Shown piece by piece: positions 12,342 to 24,719 of a stretch of 64,000 nt of DNA (position 1 is the stretch's first letter; each line of letters begins with the position of its first letter). The DNA is from Diphasiastrum complanatum (Eukaryota; Streptophyta; Lycopodiopsida; Lycopodiales; Lycopodiaceae), in the NCBI GenBank assembly GCA_029204225.1, contig CM055099.1:43330234-43394233 (forward strand), written 5' to 3'. The translations under genes and the position numbers were made by a program. The notes beneath the pieces are model-generated. The model saw nothing but the letters and a program-made list of their open reading frames with translations. It ran no database searches and had not been told where the DNA came from.

Positions 12342-12700
12342 TGTAATAGATCCTAACACCACAGTAGGGCAAACACTAACTGATCCACCCAACCTTGCCT
12401 ACCCCCTGATATAGAGTAAGCCCCTCCTAGCCCAGTGTGAGGACTGGTAGCATGCAACTGCCAAGTTGTCGGCCATGTGTCACTGACGTGGCCGACTGCA
12501 CGTCGAGACCCAACTGGGAGCCCTATCCTGCTGACAGGGTCCCTAGGCTGTGTTAGGCCCACCATGGCTATGGACCGTGCTGGGGCACACTATTCACACT
12601 GTCTTGCCATGTTGGTCATGTATGCTGGACACGACCCTGACTGTGGTATCTGACCTATCTGTGTTCTCTAGGGTTCGGCACTGGTTACGAGCTCGTAACA
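12342..12700 (-). repeat. Gypsy I 5' LTR (putative ends)
   Basis: The inner end is fixed by the adjacent primer site. The outer end at 12700 is inferred from terminal TGTTAC...TTACA symmetry in element orientation, about 359 bp. No second LTR is present for comparison. Confidence 0.55.
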
Positions 12701-13239
12701 CGGGGGTGGGGGGGTGGGGTATTGCTTTTTTTGCCCTATTTGAGAACAAAGACAATAAATGTTGGGGGAGGGGGATTGGTGACGCCGTGCTCCCAAGGAG
12801 CGCCTAGATGCACGCGCGGGTTTGGCACATGGATGCACGTTCGGGTTTGGCGCCTGGACACCTTGCTCGGGAAACATCATGGCCCCGAACGGAGTGGCTG
12901 GGGTGTTGAGGCGTCGGGCTGGACCCGGGGGAGGGCCCAATTCACGTGGCGTCGGACATTAAGGGATTGGCACCAAAACGGATTCTGGAAGTCCCAATTG
13001 GCCAGGTCATATGGGGAAAGGCAACTCGCGAATGCCGCTCGAAGAAGGCATTCAGGAAACATATTCTAAGCCTAGCCCAAGCCGGCCGAAGAAGGCATTC
13101 TGGAAAACATCCGGAGGTGGCGCGCGTGGCGATGATCGACAACTTCGCCCAAATCATTGCCTTGAAAAGGAAGAGGTCATGGGCAGGAAAGGTGTGGCGG
13201 CGTTAATGGAAAACATGTCATGGGGACGCTGGTGTGGTA
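12701..13239. other. GC-rich unassigned segment
   Basis: Markedly GC-richer than its surroundings, with repeated GAAGAAGGCATTC motifs near 13040-13100. Open frames on both strands overlap and lack domains. It ends in the 5S-like tail. Confidence 0.5.
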
Positions 13240-13277
13240 GAGGGTGCGGCACCCGGACTTCCCGGGAGGTCACCCAT
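13240..13277 (-). other. 5S rRNA 3'-end-like fragment
   Basis: On the minus strand it reads ATGGGTGACCTCCCGGGA, then AGTCC and a terminal GCACCCTC, closely matching the last 36-38 nt of plant 5S rRNA. Upstream sequence is not 5S, so this is a fragment, not a gene. Such pieces occur in 5S-derived retroelements (Cassandra-type TRIMs, 5S-derived SINEs). Confidence 0.65.
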
Positions 13278-13640
13278 GTAAAGTGAAGGAACACTATTGC
13301 AAACTAGAGACTACCAATATGGAATATTTGGAGGAAATATAATTTAATTTGAAGTGAGCTGAATAAATGTGAAAAAAGCACTTAACAATAAGCTTTGACT
13401 CTTAATACTACGTCAATGTGTATTCCACAATGTGAAAATGTTATTGACTTGGCACTTAAATCATTGCAAAAACAGTATCTCATGAATTGCTTTAAGACAA
13501 GTATAGACTGAGGAGAGAATCGAGTGTAGAGAAAATTGCAACGCCTCAAATCAATTAAGAGACCCGAGCTCAAATCCCAGCAACACACCATATTGGATTA
13601 ATTTCAAAAGAAATAAAAAGATCCGTGAGAACAATGAGCA

Positions 13641-14269
<629 letters not shown>

Positions 14270-15128
14270 GTGCACCATTGAGTTGTTTGACTGGTGGTTG
14301 CACCATTGGCTTGTTGGTGGAACTGCTTCTTCTTCTCATTTTTGTACTTGAGTGTTCTACGATCCTTGATGAGATGAACAGTCCTTTTATAGTATTTGCA
14401 AAATAGCTATTGTTTTGGTTTAGATGATGAATGTTCTGAATTCAATGTTGGTTGTTGGTTGCTTTTGTTCTGACTTCACAAATCTCTTCCATCTGTACTT
14501 TTTGAGGATGATCCACTTATTCTAATCTCCTCTTGAAGTACCATAGAGATTGCTCTAATAAGAGTGAGGCCTTTTTGTGTAGAAATCACCATGATCCAAT
14601 TCTCATATGCTTATGGTAAACTAGATAACATAGTCATGGCATCAATATCTTCAATGATTGACCCAATGGCAGTCATTTGCTCCATAAGATTCTTGAAGGT
14701 ATCAAGATGGGTCGAAATAGAGTCAGCTTCAAACATTTTGATGGTGAAATTTTTTTTTCCTCAAATAGAGTTTGGACGTAACATCTTAGAGTCAGAGTGG
14801 TTAGGATGTCCCAGACATGCTTAGCAGTCTGGGCAATCTGATATGGCTGATCTGAGAGTTAGCAGTCTGGGCTTATCTGATATGGCTGATCTGAGAGTCC
14901 TTGATATTGAGAGTTATCATGCCAAGAACCTTTCCATCCCTATGTCTCCATTTGGTGATGTTAATTGCATCGACCTCTAGCTTGATCTCAGTGCCTTCAA
15001 TGATGTCCCATTTGTTCTTTTGCAAGTAGTACTACCTTTCTCTTGAATTTCTAAAGATGGTAGTTATCTCCATTGAGCTTCTCAATGACAGATGAACTAG
15101 AAGTGGAGAGGAGAGGCATGTGCTTCAT
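14270..15128 (-). pseudogene. Ty1/copia gag remnant
   Basis: From ATG at 15128 the minus strand reads MKHMPLLSTSSSSVIEKLNG then a gag (UBN2-type) body with stops, e.g. EIKLEVDAINITKW and NIKDSQISHI, and later TIQ..FEADSISTHLDTF. A CCHC zinc knuckle at about 14400 is degenerate (CKYYKRTVHLIKDR). A 40-bp tandem duplication (CAGTCTGGGC..ATATGGCTGATCTGAGAG) sits near 14826-14896. Heavily decayed; no pol follows. Confidence 0.7.
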
Positions 15129-16211
15129 TTCATAAAAGCAATATATGAATCAATACCATAAATATTTATTTACGGTTGCACAAGTTTTCCTACAATGGTG
15201 CTGCACCTACATCCTTACCATAGAATGTGTTATGTGATTTGCTCTCCATGCACTTTGAACTACATCAACAGATTCACTGGTTGTTTTTTATATCATTTGC
15301 ACATCAGTGTTTGAAAATTTATCTTTTTTAAATATTTTATTATGTTGTCAAGCTTTTTTCAAACTTCTGCTTTGAGTAGCCAAGAAGAACGTCATTTCTC
15401 AAACTTAAGTTGTACGCATTATCTTTTTTCAAACTAAGTATTGAATTTAGGATTATTTTCTAGAATAATTTGATGAAAATCTACGAGCTTGGAATCCTCC
15501 AGTACTCAGTTTTCATGAAATATTGACTGATTTACTTGAAAACTTATCATTCTTTTTTTATTTTAACATGGCCTTTATGTAAGCCTGCTTTAGACAAAAC
15601 ATACTCTAATTTGGAAATGGCTTGCTTCAAAGATGACTTTGGCTTGGTATTCCATGAGAATAAGATGTGAAGATATATTATTTTTTCTATTATACATATC
15701 TCTGCATGTAAACTACAAATGTGAATAGTATGACCAGGAATCAGTAGTACGGGTTTCCAATTTGGATTTTCTCGGTCTCTTGATATTTCTGTACTCCTTG
15801 TCATGTCTTTTTTGTTCATACATTATAGACAATGGTGCTTTAACTTAGCTTAGTGGGAAAACTTGAACACACATTATAATGTCTTCAAGTCTCTTGCTAG
15901 ATTCTATGCTGAAATTGTCAATTCTAAGAATATTGAGTGGAACACCCTCCATTGATCTCTCTCTTTCGTCTCCTTAATCTCTCTCTTTCCTACTTTCCAT
16001 GATTAAGTCTTGCTTATGTGATGCTTTCGTAGCTTGGTTAAGTCTTGCTTATGTGACGTTTTCATAGCTTAGCTCTAGATCAATTGTGGCTTCATTCGTA
16101 ACTACACCGATAAACTCACTGGATACAAGCACCCAATCCAAATCACCATTAGGATCTGTTCTAGTTGTTACCTCACACCCTCATGCCCAGTAGACACATG
16201 CAATACTTTCA
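15129..16211. other. AT-rich unassigned DNA
   Basis: No gene seen. A 36-bp unit (TTAAGTCTTGCTTATGTGA) is tandemly duplicated at about 16001-16070. Confidence 0.5.
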
Positions 16212-16631
16212 GAGGAGGGAGAAAGGGAGAAGCCTGCAACCACACAAGCTGAACACATGATTGTAGCTGACCCCACTCATGATGACAAAGCTAAAGAGAC
16301 TAAAGCAGCCAATCCTGACCAAGAAACAAGAAAAGATCAAGATCAAGGTCAGGCAACACAAATTGCAGTGGAAGTCTAGGAAAGTCCAAGGGCCGAAAAG
16401 AAAGCAAAAGACTCCGCTACTCTGAAGCAAGACGACTTCATCGATGTAGACACCCTTGAATACTTCAATGAAGGCGATCTTGTAGAAGATAAGGTGGAGA
16501 TTATTTCAAAGGCAGCTGCAGTGGTCCCACCACTAACCACCACCACCATTGTTGATACCGCCTCCATCACCGTTTCACTTGCCACTACCACCATTCCTAC
16601 TACTTCCGTTGCTACTGATGTAAAGACATAA
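16212..16631 (+). pseudogene. Low-complexity acidic/Lys-rich frame, unidentified
   Basis: An open plus frame without its own ATG start, with one stop near 16376, reads acidic Lys-rich sequence (DDKAKETKAANPDQETRKDQ, then DDFIDVDTLEYFNEGDLVED) and a Thr/Val-rich tail. Composition is protein-like but not family-specific. Possibly retroelement-derived. Confidence 0.3.
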
Positions 16632-16734
16632 CTAACTGTTCCACTTCCAACTCAACCCACGACCTCTCAATTTTCTTTTCCAAGAAGATTTGCACCAGCC
16701 ATCTTATTTTCATTGAAATAGACATCTCAACTTA

Positions 16735-19700
16735 CCTGTGGGGACAGACGGGACGCCAAACGGATTGACGGGTGGCCCAAGACCTCCGTCCGAAGTTTCG
16801 CCCAGAAAAAGTCTTCAGGGGCACTTGACCGGTTGGGACCTAGAATGGGTCCGACTTGTTAGGAGTGGCCCGGAATGTTGTGGAAAGGCTCGTGGACCCC
16901 ATACTGACCAGACGGATCCAGCCCGACATGATTCCGACATCGTTTGGTCAAAATGACCATTGGTCCCGACAATAGCGCAGTTAGGGCACGTGAAAAAGGA
17001 CTACTTTTGCTGGTTTCCGTCCAAAGGACCAATTTCTCCGAAACAGGCCCGTTTCACGTATAGTCAGTTCCAACCAGCGGGCAACGTCAAGTGAAACCTG
17101 TGGGGACAGCCAAAACGCCGAACGGATTGACGGGTGGCCCGAGACCTCTGTCCGAAGTTCCGCCCAGAAAAAGTCTTCAGGGACACTTGACCGATCGAGA
17201 CCTAGAATGGGTCCGACTTGTCTGGAGTGGCCCGGAATGATGTGGAAAGGCTTGCGGGCCCCATACTAACCATACGGATACAGCCCGACATGATTCCGAC
17301 GTCGTTTGGTCAAAATGACCATTGGTCCCAGCGATAGCGTAGTTAGGGCACGCAAAAAGAGACTACTTTTGCTGGTTTTCGACCAAAGGCCTAGTTTCTC
17401 CAAACGAGGCCCATTTCACGTACAGTCAGTTCCGACCAGCGGGCAATGTTGAGTGAAACCTTTGGGGACAGACGAGATGCCGAACAGATTGATGGGTGGC
17501 CTGAGACCTCTGTCCGAAGTTTCGCCCAGAAAACATCTTCATGGACACTTGACCGGTCGAGACCTGGAATGGGTCCGACTTGTCCGGAGTGGCCCGGAAT
17601 GTTGTGGAAAGGCTCGCAGGCCCCATACTGACCAGACGGATCCAGCCTGGCATGATTACGATGTCGTTTGGTCAAAATGACCATTGGTCTCGGCGATAGC
17701 GCAGTTAGGGCACGCGAAAAGGGACTACTTTTGTTGGTTTCCGTTCAAAGGCCCAATTTCTCCGAACGATGCTCGTTTCACGTACAGTCAGTTCCAACCA
17801 GTGGGCAACGTCGAGTGGAACCTATGGGGACAGATGGGACACCAAACGGATTGACGGGTGGCCCGAGACCTCCGTCCGAAGTTCCACCCAGAAAAAGTCT
17901 TCAGGAACACTTGACCGATCTAGACCTGGAATGCGTCCGACTTGTCTTCAGTGGCCCGGAATGTTGTGGAAAGGCTCGTGGGCCCCATATTGACCAGACG
18001 GATCCAACCCGACATGATTTCGACGTTGTTTGGTCAAAATGACCATTGGTCCCGGCGATAGCATAGTTAGGGCACGCAAAAAAGGACTACTTTTGCTGGT
18101 TTCCATCCAAAGGCCCAACTTCTCCGAATGAGGCCCATTTCATGTATAGTCAGTTTTGACCAGTGGAAAACGTCGAGTGGAACATGTGCGGATAGACGAG
18201 ACACCGAACAGATTGACCAGTGGTCCGAGACCTCCGTCTGAAGTTCCGCCTAGAAAAAGTCTTCAGGGACACTTGACCGATCGGGACCTGGAATGGGTCC
18301 GACTTGTCCGGAGTGGCCCGAAATCCTGTGAAAAGGCTCGTGGGCCTTATACTGACCAGACGAATCCAGCCCAATATGATTCCGACATCCTTTGGTCAAA
18401 ATGACCATTGGTCCGGACAATAGCGCAGTTAGGGCACGCGAAAAGAGACTACTTTTGCTGGTTTTCGTCCAAAGGCCCAGTTTCTCTGAACGAGGCCCGT
18501 TTCACGAACAGTCAGCTTCGACCAGTGGGCAACATCGAGTGGAACATGTGGGGACGGACGAGACGCTCGTGGGCCCCATACTAATCATACAGATCTAGCC
18601 CAATATGCTTCCGACGTCGTTTGGTCAAAATGACCATTGGTCCCAGCGATAGCACAGTTAGGGCACGTGAAAAAGGACTACTTTTGCTGGTTTGCATCCA
18701 AAGGCCCAGTTTCTCCGAACGAGGCCCGTTTCACGTATAGTTAGTTTCGACCAGTGGGCATTGTCGAGTGGAACCTGTGGGGACAGACGAGACGCCCAAC
18801 AGATTGACGGGTGGCCCGAGACCTCCGTCCAAAGTTCCACCCAGAAAAAGTCTTCAGGGACACTTGACAGGTCGGGACCTGGAATGGGTCCGACTTGTCC
18901 GGAGTAGCCCGGAATACTGTGGAAAGGTTGGTGGGCCCCATACTAACCAGATGGATCCAGTCCGACATGATTCCGACGTCGTTTGGTCAAAATGACCATT
19001 GGTCCCGACAATAGCGCAGTTAGGGCACGTGAAAAAGGACTACTTTTGCTGGTTTCCATCCAAAGGACCAATTTCTCCGAAACAGGCCCGTTTCACGTAT
19101 AGTCAGTTCCAACCAGCGGGCAACGTCAAGTGAAACCTGTGGGGACAGCCAAAACGCCGAACGGATTGACGGGTGGCCCGAGACCTCTGTCCGAAGTTCC
19201 GCCCAGAAAAAGTCTTCAGGGACACTTGACAGATCGGGACCTGGAATGGGTCCGACTTGTCCAGAGTGGCCCGGAATGTTGTGAAAAGGCTCGTGGGCCC
19301 CAAATTTGACCAGATGGATCCAGCTCGACATGATTTTGATGCCGTTTGGTCAAAATGACCATTGGTCCCGACGATAGTGCAGTTAGGGCATGCAAAAAAG
19401 GACTACTTTTGCTGGTTTCCGTCCAAAGGCCCAGTTTCTCCGAACGAGTCCCGTTTCACGTACAGTCAATTTTGACCAGTGGGCAATGCCAAGTGGAACC
19501 TGTGGGGATAGACGGGATGCCGAACGGATTGACAGGTGGCTCGAGACCTCCGTCTGAAGTTCCGCCCAAAAAAGTCTTCAGGGACACTTGACCAGTCGGG
19601 ATTTGGAATGCGTCCGACTTGTTCGGAGTGTCCCGAAATCCTGTGGAAAGGCTCGTGGGCCCCATACTGACTAGACGGATCCAGCCCGGCATGATTTTGA

Positions 19701-20377
19701 CGTTGTTTGGTCAAAATGACCATTGGTCCGGTAGATAGCGCAGTCTAGGCATGTGAAAAAGGACTACTTTTGCTGGTTTCCGTCCAAAGGCCCAGTTTCT
19801 CCGAACAAGGCCCGTTTCACGTACAGTCAAATTCAACAAGTGGGCAATGTCGAGTGGAACTTGTGGGGATAGACGGGATGCCGAACGGATTGACAGGTGG
19901 CTCGAGACCTCCGTCTGAAGTTCCGCCCAAAAAAGTCTTCAGGGACACTTGACCAGTCGGGATTTGGAATGCGTCCGACTTGTTCGGAGTGTCCCGAAAT
20001 CCTGTGGAAAGGCTCGTGGGCCCCATACTGACTAGACGGATCCAGCCCGGCATGATTTTGACGTTGTTTGGTCAAAATGACCATTGGTCCGGTAGATAGC
20101 GCAGTCTAGGCATGTGAAAAAGGACTACTTTTGCTGGTTTCCGTCCAAAGGCCCAGTTTCTCCGAACGAGGCCCGTTTCACGTACAGTCAAATCCGACCA
20201 GTGGACAACGTCGAGTGGAACCTGTGGAGACAGACGGGACGCCAAACGGATTGACGGGTGGCCTGAGACCTCCGTCCGAAGTTCTCCCCAGAAAAAGTCT
20301 TCAGGGACGCTTGACCGGTCGGGACCTGGAATGGGTTCAACTTGTCCGGAGTGCCCCGGAATGCTGTGGAAATGCTC
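16735..20377. repeat. Satellite array, 362-bp unit, 10 units plus a partial one
   Basis: Units start at 16735, 17097, 17459, 17821, 18183, 18545, 18774, 19136, 19499, 19860 and 20221, each beginning near CCTGTGGGGACAG. The sixth lacks about 133 bp; the last breaks off at about 20377. A conserved inverted repeat TTGGTCAAAATGACCA sits in each complete unit. 362 is not a multiple of 3, so frames across it are not genes. Units 9 and 10 are nearly identical, and a block around units 1-2 matches one around units 7-8. Confidence 0.95.
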
Positions 20378-21703
20378 GTAAACCCTCCTCTTGTAAATTT
20401 TACTACTCAAAAACTTATTTGGTGTTGTGCAATAGAAACTAAGCACAAGTGAAAAGAAATTTTTTTTGTACACACTACCAGTAACAAAAGAAAAGCATTA
20501 ATATCATGGTAGACGTACGTAACTGTGTTGGCTGGGAGGCCTTGTTTTCAGTGTGGCTTGTATTTAGGTTCTAGGATCAGAATGGGAACTTGTTACAAGA
20601 GTATGCCTTATAGCTAGGTCATTACAATTGTTGTCTTTTTATATTCCGTTGTGGATATGTATGGTAGAGTGCCCTCCCCTCCCCTCCCTAAATGAAATTG
20701 ACCTCTGAGAATGACGTTGAGGGATTGGTAAGTCATAATAGGAATGGAAGGCTTTGGGTGTGTTGCAATTTGCTCGAAGTGTCATTGATATGAGGTTAAG
20801 GCGCAAGTCTTTCCAGACTAAATTACCGATATTCCAATGTTACGTACTAAACCTTCAGATGATTGAAAACCTTCTCTAGTTTTCGGTAACCTCTATGTCT
20901 GGCCTTAATTCTAGGCACCAAAGGATGGACTATTACAACTTTCGTTTGCGCACTTATCGAGGTTTAGATCCGGGTAGTTGCAAGGTTTGGTGGCTCCGAA
21001 TTGCAGGGGTTGCTTCCGTCCATTGTTGGGTACCATCGATGTTGCCTGTAAGCAACAATGTTTCGAGATGTCTCTGAAAGTAGTGATGGATGGGCATCAG
21101 AAAAAAATTTAGTGAAATCAATGCCCAAAGAATTTACATAAACTAAGGTAGGTGCCTTGTGAAAAGGGATTCCAGTTGTGATCTCCTAAGGTTGGTGGAC
21201 GTGTAAATCCCTGGGATGCCAAATAGCTTAGAGTCGTCAAAAGGCCTCAATTTATAAAAATGTTAACATTGAGTTTCAAGGGTACCAAAGTTTAATTTTT
21301 TTTTGAAATCCGTCTTGTGGCGCGAGGAGGCAGCGTTGATGGGAAGAAGGCTTTGCTGGAAGGAGAGAGTGGAGAAGAGGCTTCGGTGCTCAGTTTCGCG
21401 GCTCAAGACTACTCAAGACCGTAAAGTGAAGATCTTGAAGAGGCTAGGTTCATTGCTCAACTGCGAAATGCTATGATTAAGGATCCATGCTTTGCTACTA
21501 AGCTGGGAGGACTGAGTAAACGTGTTTTGACTTTGTTACTGAGCTAGGAGGACTGAAACGTGTTTTGATGAGGCTTTATTGATCAGCTGTGAAGAGGCTT
21601 CCTTGCTCACATGTAGCTCTATGAGGTTAGATAATTTCTTGTTTCTTTTAGGAGCCATTCATGCCAGTTGAAATGCTGTGAACATTTTTGGAATTTGTTG
21701 CAG
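20378..21703. other. Unassigned DNA between satellite and exon-like segment
   Basis: Mixed composition; no gene, RNA or transposon terminus recognised. Confidence 0.5.
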
Positions 21704-21868
21704 TTATAGAGTTTTATCTATTGACGTTCTCTTAAGAAGATCACTATTGGCTGGTACTGATCTTGACCAATTGCTGGTTGGTTGCAGCATATACAATGTG
21801 TTTGATCTGAAGAATTACACCATGTTGTACTCAATTTCTGATAAACATGTCCAGGAGATAAAGATCAG
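21704..21868 (+). CDS. Isolated exon-like segment, unidentified protein
   Basis: 165 nt bounded by acceptor TTTGTTGCAG|TTATAG and donor AAGATCAG|GTACAG. The frame reads YRVLSIDVLLRRSLLAG then TDLDQLLVGCSIYNVFDLKN and ends EIKIR. Composition is that of a folded globular protein. I do not recognise the family. It lies 170 bp from the copia 1 insertion and could be an exon of a host gene whose other parts are outside the window or lost. Confidence 0.35.
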
Positions 21869-22042
21869 GTACAGTAAGACTTTGTGACTATCAAACAATT
21901 GCAGACCCTTCTTTCTATGTTTTCAGTCATTTGCTAGAGAATTTTTTTTTGCTATGTGTTATGCTTTTTTGATCATTACCTTAGAAAGTTTGTCCCTTGC
22001 TTGTTTGCTATTACACACATTAATAGAATTTTAGATTGTCTA

Positions 22043-22315
22043 CTTAAAATTTGCTTTGCACAGGAACACAGATCATGCTACACAGTAACACAGACAGAAA
22101 ACACTCTCCACAGCAAGCTCACATAGCAACTGTATTTCTCAAAATCAAATTACACTGTACATATAGTTGTTCACTCAGGCAACCCATGCATGACCCAGGT
22201 TGCCGTTGGTAGGATGCGTGTCCCGTCGACTTGCCTCGTGGCGAGGCCAACTGATCCTTATCCACTGATAGGACCCACAATACAATAACATAGTGATTCT
22301 ACTTTAATTCTAACT
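22043..22315 (-). repeat. Copia 1 3' LTR
   Basis: Near-identical to 30940-31213. In element orientation it begins AGTTAGAATT and ends AATTTTAAGT. A purine-rich tract (AAGGGAGAG) immediately precedes it on the minus strand, as expected for a polypurine tract. Confidence 0.88.
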
Positions 22316-22369
22316 CTCTCCCTTAAAGTAGAGTCTACTTTCTATACAGTCATATACATAGCTTTAAAG

Positions 22370-22951
22370 TCAGCAAACTTTAAGTACAGAAAGCTTTGAT
22401 CTAAACTTATCAAACTTTTCTCCAGTAAGTGGCTTAGTGAAAATATCAGCTAGTTCTTCTTCTGTGCTACAATGAACAACATGAATTTCACGACCCAGCA
22501 GCCTCTCACGTATAAAGTGATACTGAATCTCAATGTGTTTAGTTCTCGCATGGAACACTAGATTCTTTGCTAGCTGAATGCCACTCGGACTGTCGCTATG
22601 TAAAGTCATGGGATTTTTCTGCTTCATGCCAATTTCTTCCAAGATTTGTCTCAACCATATAGCTTCCTGTGCTGCACTACACATTGCCTTATACTCTACT
22701 TCTGTGGTGGAAAGAGCAATTGTACTTTGCTTCTTACTAGACCAGGAAAAGCAACTACCACAAAACTGGAATACATACCCTATGGTGGATCTACGATCAT
22801 CATAGTCACCTCCCCAATCCGCAACCACATAGCCACACAACTCAGGTAAACCATCATGCTTCTTGTAAATCAAGCCATACTCTGAAGTGCCTTTCACATA
22901 ACGCAAAATGCGTTTAGCTGCCTTCCAATGCGTTTCCATAGGTGCTGCCAT
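22370..22951 (-). pseudogene. Copia 1 RNase H
   Basis: 194 codons. Contains the pre-RNase H helix (HWKAAKRILRYVKGT), VADWGGDYDDRRST, SWSSKKQSTIALSTTEVEY and the terminal ADIFTKPL motif, then a stop just before the polypurine tract. Domain intact by itself but detached from a complete RT. Confidence 0.85.
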
Positions 22952-22991
22952 AAGCTGACTTACAATCCCAACAACATAACATATATCTGGT

Positions 22992-23579
22992 CTAGTCGTG
23001 GTCTATCATCTCTTGATTATTTCTCGTAATAATCAAGTCATCAACATAAAGAGCAATCAAAGCAACCATACCATCAAAGCATAAGACATATAGATTTGGA
23101 TCAGAGTGTGTTCTCACCATCCCCTTTGAACGAAAGTAGGCATCAATTCGGCTATACCATGCACGTGGTGCTTGTTTAAGACCATAAAGCGCTTTCTTCA
23201 AGCGACATACTTTATTTTCCTGTCCCTTTGCTACAAAGCCTTCAGGTTGATCCATGAACACTTTTTCTTCTAACTCACCATTTAGAAAAGCAGATTTTAC
23301 ATCCATCTGATGCAAAGGCCAACCAAAATGTAAAGCTAAAGCAACAACTAGACGTAGAGTATTCCACTTACAAATCGGCGCAAAGGTCTCCTCATAGTCG
23401 ATGCCTTTACTTTGTGTGTACGCTTTGATCACCAATCTTGCCTTGTGCTTTGCTATACTTCCATCTGCATGGTACTTAGTCCTGTATACCCATTTGCAAC
23501 CAAAGGGTTTCTTGCCAACTGGTGGTTCTACTAAGTCCCATGTGCTATGCTTAGCAATTGACTCCATCTCCTCTCCCAT
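22992..23579 (-). pseudogene. Copia 1 reverse transcriptase (thumb side deleted)
   Basis: ATG at 23577-23579. RT motifs: WDLVEPP, KWVYRTKYHADGSI, QMDVKSAFLNGEL, LYGLKQAPRAWY and the catalytic YVDDLIIT with both aspartates. The frame stops at IDHD, and the segment normally linking RT to RNase H is missing. Confidence 0.88.
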
Positions 23580-23804
23580 GGCCTTGACCCAAATGCCATC
23601 ATCCTTCGCTTCACCATAAGTCGAAGGTTCTTTGCTTTGAATAATGCTAGATAAGAGAGCATAATTTGCTTCATACCTTTTAGGTAGTGTCTTCTCTCTT
23701 GTTGATCTTCATAGCTCTCCCTGGCTAGATGATCCTGGAAAGTCATCTATGTTGCGGCTCTCCAACAATCTCTCAAACCACTTAGGGAGCTTCATGTCAG
23801 GTGA

Positions 23805-24719
23805 TCAGCTTCCTGGTGAAAATGTATCCCACGGTACATCCTTCTCCTTGCATTTGTCACCTACAACTTCAATCCTTCTTGCACCAAAAGGTTTGTCCCT
23901 ATTTCTCCAACCTGTCTCTTGAGGTTGAGTAGTAGTATCTTGATATGTATCCTCATGTTCATCACTCGGAAGATTAATGAATGGATCATCATCAGGTGGT
24001 ATCCTCACTATACCATTTTTTCCACTGGATGTGTCTATCTTCTTAGCATCCTCGTCTTCATACATCTTGGATTCATCAAAGATAACATCACGGCTTATAT
24101 GGATTTTGTTTTCCACTGGATCAAAACATCTATAGCCCTTCACACGATCATCATATCCTAGGAATATGCACTTGATAGCTTTTACATCAAGTTTACGTCT
24201 CTCTTCCTTAGGAATGTGTACAAAGGCCTTACATCCAAAGATTCGCAAGTGGTTCACCTTTGTCTTCTTCTTCGTAAATGCTTCCTCAGGTGTTATCTTT
24301 GGTATGGCAATGGTAGGATTTCTATTTTGAAGATAGATTGCCATGCTACATGCTTCTGACCAAAAATCTTTTGGTAGCTTCATCTCAGCTAGCATAGATC
24401 TGGCACTTTCCACAATCGTACAATTCTTGCGCTCAGCTACACCATTGAGAGCATGAGTATGAGCTTGTGTAAATTGTCTTTTAATCCCACATTGATCACA
24501 AAGATCATTGAAGTCAATAGACTTGTACTCACCTCCACTATCTGATCTTAGGACTTTGATCTTCCTACTTGTCTGATTTTCGACCAATGCTTTGAAGCTC
24601 TCAAGTGCCTGATCGTCAGTATTTTGACGTCTAGCTTTCACCATTTCTCTACGTTGCTCTTCCTGCATCAAGATTTTTGTGAGCTCGTCAAAGGTTGGCA
24701 ATCTTTCTCTTGATGCTAT
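23805..24719 (-). pseudogene. Copia 1 gag C-terminus fused to integrase core
   Basis: The frame starts in gag (PTFDELTKILMQEEQRRE) and passes directly into integrase (SFKALVENQTSRKIKVLRSD), so zinc knuckle, protease and the integrase HHCC domain were removed by an in-frame deletion. The second catalytic Asp (LRSDSGGEY) and the catalytic Glu (NGVAERKN) remain. It ends in the acidic linker before RT. Confidence 0.82.

Larger units (their letters stand above)
8499..12700 (-). mobile_element. Ty3/gypsy element I, 3'-truncated
   Basis: Minus-strand order is LTR, primer-binding site, gag, degenerate protease region, reverse transcriptase and RNase H. The sequence stops after RNase H: integrase and a 3' LTR are absent. 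Several stops and frameshifts break gag and the gag-pol junction, while RT is one long open frame, so decay is moderate. Confidence 0.85.

Noticed and set aside
12668-13286. Overlapping long frames in the GC-rich block
   Set aside because: High GC removes stops on both strands; composition is not protein-like and no family is recognisable.
13550-13590. Second tRNA-B-box-like string (GAGCTCAAATCCC)
   Set aside because: Too short, with no cloverleaf around it.
17391-20473. Many overlapping 60-130-codon frames on both strands
   Set aside because: They recur with the 362-bp satellite unit, which is not a multiple of three; no conserved protein.
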